A model generated the notes under the pieces. That model ran no database searches, was not told the DNA's origin, and saw nothing but the letters and a program-made list of their open reading frames with translations. Shown here piece by piece: positions 57,869-64,000 of a stretch of DNA of 64,000 bases. The stretch's first letter is position 1; every line of letters begins with the position of its first letter. This DNA comes from Marivivens geojensis (GTDB lineage: Bacteria; Pseudomonadota; Alphaproteobacteria; Rhodobacterales; Rhodobacteraceae). The stretch spans positions 1,302,001 to 1,366,000 of the forward strand of contig NZ_JALKCU010000001.1 of assembly GCF_023540835.1 (NCBI RefSeq). The letters run 5' to 3'. The translations under genes and the position numbers were made by a program.

Positions 57869-58231
57869 TTACATAAAGCCCAGTTCGAGCCGGGCTTCGT
57901 CGCTCATCATGTCCATGCCCCACTGGGGTTCCCATGTCAGTTCCACGTCGACGGATTTAACACCAGCCACAGGGCTGATCGCATCGTAGAGCCAACCAGG
58001 CATCTCGCCTGCAACAGGGCAGCCGGGGGCGGTGAGGGTCATGATGATCTTAACATCGTTTTCGTCACTAATCTTGATCGTGTAGACGAGACCAAGATCG
58101 AAGATATTCACCGGAATTTCGGGGTCAAACACGGTGCGGCACGCCTCTACCACGCCGTCATAAAGAGGGTGGTCAGTTGTCGATGGTTCGATCAGCGGTG
58201 TGCCTTCGAGTTTGGCTTGAGAGTCAGTCAT
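57869..58231 (-). CDS. SufT-like (DUF59/MIP18) iron-sulfur maturation protein
   Basis: The 120-residue protein matches DUF59: YDGVVEACRTVFDPEIPVN, IFDLGLVYTIK, TLTAPGCPVAGEMP with the conserved Cys, and ELTWEPQWGMDMMSDEAR. Such proteins help deliver Fe-S clusters to targets such as lipoyl synthase. It is the promoter-proximal gene of a two-gene unit with sufA. The start at 58231 is favoured over an upstream ATG at 58258 by homologue length. Confidence 0.85.
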   Translation of the reverse strand: MTDSQAKLEGTPLIEPSTTDHPLYDGVVEACRTVFDPEIPVNIFDLGLVYTIKISDENDVKIIMTLTAPGCPVAGEMPGWLYDAISPVAGVKSVDVELTWEPQWGMDMMSDEARLELGFM

Positions 58232-58437
58232 GTCACGGCCCTGTAAATTCCTGACCATTCATATAGGTTTTAATCCCGTCAGGGTAAAGACCAGCAATAC
58301 GCCGTTATTGTTTCTGTGGTAGCAATAAATTTCGCGCCCGAGTAGCATTGTGAAATAGATTGATACAACTTTTTGAGATTCTCCCTATTTTCGCCACAAC
58401 TTATTGGTAAATATTAACCACGGGTGAGGGTAGAGAT

Positions 58438-58965
58438 ATGTTTGCATTGTCTTTCGACGGGTTTGTGTCGCGACATGGAATTGCTGGAGCTCTTCGGCAG
58501 CTTCAGATGGAACGCTTTGGTGATTTCGACGATATCGCCCGTTTTGCGGGGATGGCATCGCATCGTGCGGCCGCGAGCGTTTATTTGTGTTGGGAAAACG
58601 AAATCATCGTGATCGGCGGCTATAACCTCAAGCGCAGCCAAGTTCGTCGCACCGTTCCCGACTACGATTTCAAAGATGGTTTCGCGGAATACGAAGACGC
58701 GATTTGTCAGTTGAAATTGGGTAACAACTTCAGTGCATTGGCGCCTGATGTTCGTGCGTTGGCATTGTGCGAGATGAAGTATGAGGGCAAATCGATTGGG
58801 GGCATAGCGGTGCATTCACCACGTGTCCTAGACCCGTTGACCGAAAACCAGAGGACTGTTTTGAAAGACCTTGCGCAGACCGCACAGGAACTGGTCATGC
58901 GTCGGGCAAGGTTGAAATTCATCGCCTATCAATTGCATTCCGAACCTGTCTCATACGGAGCGTAA
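58438..58965 (+). CDS. Short GAF-like protein, type A, copy 1
   Basis: This 175-residue soluble protein appears to be a single GAF-like fold. Strand motif ASVYLCWENEIIVIGGYN (about 46-63) is followed by a middle that varies between the paralogues. A second sheet segment EMKYEGKSIGGIAVHSPR (about 112-129) leads to a long C-terminal helix (LTENQRTVLKDLAQ...RRARLK). It shares this plan with three other proteins within 3.3 kb and is closest to the type-A copy at 61196-61708. GAGGG precedes the ATG, and the next gene starts 1 nt after its stop. No enzymatic or DNA-binding domain is attached. Ligand unknown. Confidence 0.7.
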   Translation: MFALSFDGFVSRHGIAGALRQLQMERFGDFDDIARFAGMASHRAAASVYLCWENEIIVIGGYNLKRSQVRRTVPDYDFKDGFAEYEDAICQLKLGNNFSALAPDVRALALCEMKYEGKSIGGIAVHSPRVLDPLTENQRTVLKDLAQTAQELVMRRARLKFIAYQLHSEPVSYGA

Positions 58966-58966
58966 C

Positions 58967-60665
<1,699 letters not shown>

Positions 60666-60668
60666 GGC

Positions 60669-61184
60669 TTATCGCTTAACAACAGCCTGCATTTCACCTA
60701 ACATCTTGCGGGCATTGGCACGTCCTTGCAGGACAGAGATCGTCAGGTTGCGAAGCGAAAACAATGTATCGACCATTTCTGGCGAAGGCTCTCCCACGCG
60801 GGTTTCAAAGGCCATCGCGACATAGCCGACCTTTTGTTTTTTGTAAGTGATGTCGAGGTAATATCCGCTGCGCATGCTGGCCAGTTCGCCGTTGATAAGC
60901 GGATATTTGATCACTGCAGCCTTTTCGTCAGAGATCGGTTCATAAAGGACCTTCCCGCCGAGATCGCGATGCAAGAAAGGCGGCTCTGGGAGCGGTGAGG
61001 GTGTGTTATGTGATCCAATAAGAAGCTGTTCGCCTTTGAGGACCAGCCAGATCGCCGACATATCGGCACCAGTCGCATGGGCAAACATAGCCGCGATGTT
61101 ATCATAATGCTCGCCTGGTTCGATCCCGACTTTGATGAGTTCGTCTTCGCTATCTGCTTTGCTGAGCAGTTCTAGGATGTCCAT
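60669..61184 (-). CDS. Short GAF-like protein, type B, copy 2
   Basis: The 171-residue protein shows ADMSAIWLVLKGEQLLIGSHN (read as two blocks, about 40-60), AAVIKYPLINGELASM, then QKVGYVAMAFETR and a C-terminal helix ending in RANARKMLGE. It pairs with type B copy 1 in motif and position relative to its partner. It ends 3 nt from tgt, convergent with it. It follows type A copy 2 by 11 nt on the minus strand. It contains no cysteine. Confidence 0.7.
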   Translation of the reverse strand: MDILELLSKADSEDELIKVGIEPGEHYDNIAAMFAHATGADMSAIWLVLKGEQLLIGSHNTPSPLPEPPFLHRDLGGKVLYEPISDEKAAVIKYPLINGELASMRSGYYLDITYKKQKVGYVAMAFETRVGEPSPEMVDTLFSLRNLTISVLQGRANARKMLGEMQAVVKR

Positions 61185-61195
61185 GATCGTCCGTT

Positions 61196-61708
61196 CTAAA
61201 AGTTCGAAAGACTAAAGGCGTTCATGAGCGTCGTCTTTAATCTCGCTTTGGTTTCGATCACGCAGGCGGCAAGTTGGGCGGCTTGAATAAGGAAGTCCTT
61301 CTGCGACTCTGTGAGGGTAGAACATTCCTGATAATCGTGGACGCTGATGCCGCCGACCGTTTCACCAGCGACCTTGATTGTCGCCATAGTGAACGATTTC
61401 ATCTGGGCTATCGTTTGCGGATCTGAATGAGTGCTCTGAAGAACGAAATCAGACAGTTCGACAATCGGCTTTTGCAGGATCGGTCCGTAAAGAGTCCGCT
61501 TCATCCGCATACAGACGGGGTTGTAGCTGCCTATCGTATACACTTCGTCTGCGGAGTAGAGAACGATGTTAACATGCGGGCGTTTTGTGACTTTAGCACA
61601 GCTCCGCGCCAATTGGTCGAGAACGGGTGAATTGGTCAATTCGATCTTTTCCAAGACATCTTGGGGCGTCGCAACGGCGAGCATATCGTCAAGGGTGATT
61701 GATGTCAT
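61196..61708 (-). CDS. Short GAF-like protein, type A, copy 2
   Basis: The 170-residue protein has HVNIVLYSADEVYTIGSYN (about 45-63), the MATIKVAGETVGGISVHDY sheet segment and LTESQKDFLIQAAQ leading into a C-terminal helix with KARLKTTLMN. The blocks VGGISVH and LTESQ correspond to IGGIAVH and LTENQ of type A copy 1. It is the promoter-proximal gene of the minus-strand pair. A perfect 14-bp palindrome lies 41 nt upstream of its start. Confidence 0.7.
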   Translation of the reverse strand: MTSITLDDMLAVATPQDVLEKIELTNSPVLDQLARSCAKVTKRPHVNIVLYSADEVYTIGSYNPVCMRMKRTLYGPILQKPIVELSDFVLQSTHSDPQTIAQMKSFTMATIKVAGETVGGISVHDYQECSTLTESQKDFLIQAAQLAACVIETKARLKTTLMNAFSLSNF

Positions 61709-61749
61709 GGAAGTTCAGCTGTCCTGCGCAACGGTTTGCTACGACTGGC

Positions 61750-61763
61750 TGTGGTATACCACA
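61750..61763. promoter_or_regulatory. Perfect 14-bp palindrome before the minus-strand GAF pair
   Basis: TGTGGTATACCACA reads identically on both strands. The core TGGTATACCA fits the TNGT-N3-ACNA style of GntR-family operators. It lies 42-55 nt upstream of the type A copy 2 start, a promoter position. No equivalent is seen before the plus-strand pair. Confidence 0.5.
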
Positions 61764-61894
61764 TCAGGCTGAGAGTTTAGTGTTCTAACGTATAGTCGTT
61801 TGGGTGGAATGGTGTATTTTAAATATTTGATTTTTTGGTGAAATTTTCGCGATCTGTTTGGTTATTTGCTGTGCTGCGCCGTAACTTACATTGA

Positions 61895-62695
61895 TTATAC
61901 GTATTTTGGGGCAGTCAAATTTTGCCTCTGTCGTAATTTCATCGCACGCTTTCCCTTGAGCGCTGCGGACACGCCATCGATGCCCATCCCGATTTGATTG
62001 TCAAACCAGCGGGCGATGGCGATGCGTGGGGGTAGGGCATCTTGTTTGATCTCGGTCTCAACTAGGCACAGGGCATCGTCGATCTCTGCAATGGCGATTG
62101 TCACGGTCATGTCGTCCCGACCGAGGGGTTCGTCGCGTTCGAGGAAATAGCGACAGTAATTCCCAGTCGTTTTAGCAATGAACGTGAGTGTCATCTCTTC
62201 GGCGAGCCCCGTTTCGTCGCGAAAGCGAAGGTAAACTGTATCTGGGTCTTCGGGATCGCGGTTGTAGTCGATCAGGTCTGGGTTCCAGAAGTCAGAGGGG
62301 TGCCCTTCGGCTGGTACAAGGCTGATCCAAACGTCTTCGGCTTGGCCGCCAAGTTCGCCCTTGTGTTGCGCATGCACAGAGAGGCTGAGGCCGAGCGCAT
62401 CGGACCAGTGGCCGTACAAAATGCTGTGAGACAGAAAGGCGAGGCCGACGATGGCAGGGGGGAGGGCATCTGCAGGGATCGGGATCAATGCGGCGACGAA
62501 CAATCCCACCGCACCGCTTTCGCAGGCTTTGCGATATTTTCGCATAGCGTAGACCATGTAAACCGCGGCGATCGCTGCCGCAAACCCAGCCAGCAGAGCG
62601 GCCAAAGTCGGGCCAGATATCAATACTGCACCAAAGAGCGTGAAGATCGCCGTGAACGCGACGCGCCGATAATGATGGCTCAAGAACTCTAACAT
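61895..62695 (-). CDS. Membrane-anchored protein of unknown function
   Basis: The 266-residue protein has three or four N-terminal hydrophobic segments (VAFTAIFTLFGAVLISG, LAALLAGFAAAIAAVYMVYA, GAVGLFVAALIPIPADALPPAIVGLAFL) covering residues 12-95. A soluble C-terminal domain of about 165 residues follows, with DTVYLRFRDETGLAEEMTLT and DDMTVTIAIAEIDDALCLVE. The latter looks like a beta-rich, possibly START/SRPBCC-like fold, but I cannot assign a family. It is divergent from lon. The preceding 186 nt, before the GAF gene, hold no gene. Confidence 0.6.
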   Translation of the reverse strand: MLEFLSHHYRRVAFTAIFTLFGAVLISGPTLAALLAGFAAAIAAVYMVYAMRKYRKACESGAVGLFVAALIPIPADALPPAIVGLAFLSHSILYGHWSDALGLSLSVHAQHKGELGGQAEDVWISLVPAEGHPSDFWNPDLIDYNRDPEDPDTVYLRFRDETGLAEEMTLTFIAKTTGNYCRYFLERDEPLGRDDMTVTIAIAEIDDALCLVETEIKQDALPPRIAIARWFDNQIGMGIDGVSAALKGKRAMKLRQRQNLTAPKYV

Positions 62696-62723
62696 ATGAT
62701 TGACCTGTCTCGTTCAGGAGTAA

Positions 62724-62738
62724 TTAAATCAAAATTAA
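62724..62738. promoter_or_regulatory. CtrA-like TTAA-N7-TTAA between the membrane protein gene and lon
   Basis: TTAAATCAAAATTAA fits TTAA-N7-TTAA and lies 29-43 nt upstream of the minus-strand membrane protein start. It lies in an AT-rich patch, so the match may be fortuitous. Confidence 0.25.
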
Positions 62739-62851
62739 TCACCTAAAAGTTGCGCATGAATGTGTCCCGCAAAGGGCAAAAGGGCGGTATTTTGCGGAAC
62801 TGGCTCTTGCTCCTGTTCGCAGCAAAAGGCACATTGGGCCAAACGGGGATG

Positions 62852-62880
62852 CTTGAAATCATGGTCACTTCGACCCATGT
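62852..62880 (+). promoter_or_regulatory. Sigma32 (RpoH) heat-shock promoter of lon
   Basis: CTTGAAA (62852-62858) followed after 14 nt by ACCCATGT (62873-62880) closely matches the RpoH consensus CTTGAAA-N11-16-CCCCATNT. It would start transcription about 65 nt before the lon ATG. Heat-shock control of lon is established in other bacteria. Confidence 0.75.
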
Positions 62881-62954
62881 GTATCCTCTAGTGGAAACGG
62901 TTGCGGTTGCCGATTTGCGGGGCCTGATCGTTTTGCCAAAAAAAGGACAAGAGC

Positions 62955-64000
62955 ATGGAAGAAACCTTCAGCACCTCCTATCCCGTCCTGCCGCTGCGCG
63001 ATATCGTTGTGTTCCCTCACATGATCGTGCCGCTGTTCGTCGGGCGTGAGAAATCGGTGCGGGCACTCGAAGAAGTGATGCAGGACGACAAGCAGATTTT
63101 GCTGTCGAGCCAGATTGACCCCTCGCAGGACGATCCAACCACCAAGGACATTTACCAGACGGGTGTTCTGGCGAATGTGCTGCAACTGCTGAAACTGCCT
63201 GATGGCACCGTGAAGGTGCTCGTTGAGGGTAAGAAACGCGTTCGGATCACCGAATTTGTCGAGAACGAGAGCTTCTTTGAAGCGATGGCCGATGAACTGA
63301 TCGAAATTCCGGGTGCCGAGGACGAATTGGCGGCTCTTGTGCGGTCGGTTGGCGAAGAATTCGAACGCTACGCTAAGATCAAAAAGAACATCCCTGAAGA
63401 GGCGCTGGCTGCGGTCAGCGACACGACAGAGCCTGCAAAACTTGCGGACCTCGTGGCGGGCCATTTGGGTGTTGATGTTCAGCAGAAACAATCGCTGCTT
63501 GAGACGTTGCCGATCAGCGAACGTCTGGAAAAGGTCTATGGCCTTATGCAGGGCGAAATGTCTGTGCTGCAGGTCGAGAAAAAGATCAAAACCCGTGTGA
63601 AGTCCCAGATGGAGCGGACCCAGCGCGAGTATTATCTGAACGAACAGATGAAGGCGATCCAGCGTGAGTTGGGCGATGGTGAGGACGGCGCGAACGAAAT
63701 TGCCGAACTCGAAGAAAAAATCGCTGCGACGAAGCTGTCGAAAGAGGCCAAGGAAAAGGCCGAAGCTGAGGTGAAGAAGCTAAAAAACATGTCGCCGATG
63801 TCCGCAGAGGCAACGGTGGTGCGCAACTACCTCGACTGGATGCTGAATATTCCGTGGGGCACGAAATCCCGCGTGAAGAAGGACTTGGGTCGGGCCGAGG
63901 AAATCCTCGATGCCGAGCACTACGGTCTGGAAAAGGTCAAAGAGCGGATCGTCGAATACCTCGCCGTGCAATCGCGGAGCGCGAAATTGAAGGGGCCAAT
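62955..64000 (+). CDS. lon: ATP-dependent protease Lon, C-terminus outside the window
   Basis: Lon degrades misfolded and regulatory proteins. The visible 348 codons hold the N-terminal LAN substrate-binding domain (SYPVLPLRDIVVFPHMIVPL onward) and the coiled-coil helical region ending REYYLNEQMKAIQRELG and LDWMLNIPWG. The window ends just before the AAA+ Walker A. The peptidase domain with the Ser-Lys dyad lies beyond it. The ATG at 62955 follows AAAGGA and a sigma32-type promoter. Confidence 0.96.
   Translation, partial: MEETFSTSYPVLPLRDIVVFPHMIVPLFVGREKSVRALEEVMQDDKQILLSSQIDPSQDDPTTKDIYQTGVLANVLQLLKLPDGTVKVLVEGKKRVRITEFVENESFFEAMADELIEIPGAEDELAALVRSVGEEFERYAKIKKNIPEEALAAVSDTTEPAKLADLVAGHLGVDVQQKQSLLETLPISERLEKVYGLMQGEMSVLQVEKKIKTRVKSQMERTQREYYLNEQMKAIQRELGDGEDGANEIAELEEKIAATKLSKEAKEKAEAEVKKLKNMSPMSAEATVVRNYLDWMLNIPWGTKSRVKKDLGRAEEILDAEHYGLEKVKERIVEYLAVQSRSAKLKGP

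Overview
This is a chromosomal segment of an alphaproteobacterium of the Rhodobacterales (Roseobacter/Rhodobacter group). The placement rests on gene content and order: an edd-eda pair, an rpmF-plsX-fabH-ihfA-merR cluster, argS-SPOR-nagZ-scpA-scpB, a double-length dCTP deaminase, a one-cysteine DksA, a cysG-DUF2849-cysI-cysH-DUF934 sulfur cluster, olsB beside bamE, and two copies of a GC-hairpin intergenic repeat of the type scattered through genomes of this group. Both window edges cut genes: acetolactate synthase at the left and lon at the right. I see no prophage, insertion sequence, CRISPR array or rRNA operon. The only tRNA is tRNA-Pro(GGG).

Layout. 1-2.0 kb: the ilv large subunit on the minus strand, preceded by a classical attenuator (15-residue leader peptide rich in Leu and Val codons, then a terminator). 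2.1-3.9 kb: a secreted RTX calcium-binding repeat protein with a CtrA-like box upstream. 4-6.4 kb: bpt, an RDD protein, a DUF2852 protein and a YbaK-type deacylase. 6.5-9.5 kb: glnE and a small protein. 9.5-12 kb: eda and edd (Entner-Doudoroff). 12.2-14.6 kb: a lipoprotein, an rRNA methyltransferase and a PIN protein. 14.6-20.2 kb: a minus-strand run of M48 peptidase, DedA, a small membrane protein, a VWA protein split by an in-frame TGA, a small membrane protein, a DUF2927 lipoprotein and a MoxR ATPase. 20.3-24.4 kb: dksA, an FAD monooxygenase, xth, an ErpA-like carrier and dgt. 24.4-27.3 kb: a cation/proton antiporter and a divergent COX1-like membrane protein. 27.4-33 kb: argS, SPOR, nagZ, scpA, scpB. 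33-39.5 kb: rhodanese, dcd, tRNA-Pro, gph, merR, ihfA, fabH, plsX, rpmF and a DUF177 protein. 39.6-41.8 kb: bamE, olsB, kdsA. 41.9-47.9 kb: fpr and the sulfate-assimilation operon with a divergent Lrp-type regulator. 47.9-49.1 kb: a P450. 49.1-55.6 kb: a complete TRAP dicarboxylate system (dctB, dctD, dctP, dctQ, dctM). 55.7-58.2 kb: tpiA, a 2OG oxygenase, sufA and a SufT-like protein. 58.4-61.7 kb: tgt flanked by two inverted pairs of short GAF-like proteins. 61.9-64 kb: a membrane protein and lon with a sigma32-type promoter.

Most of the window is housekeeping. The parts that deserve attention are: (1) the four GAF-like proteins in two mirrored A-B pairs around tgt; (2) a DctD that has lost both the sigma54-contacting GAFTGA segment and the Walker A lysine, yet sits next to tandem DctD-like palindromes in front of dctP; (3) the TGA that interrupts the VWA partner of MoxR; (4) a 10-helix protein that looks like cytochrome oxidase subunit I without its usual copper and heme ligands; and (5) the ilv attenuator. 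All functions are inferred from reading translated sequence; no database search was run.
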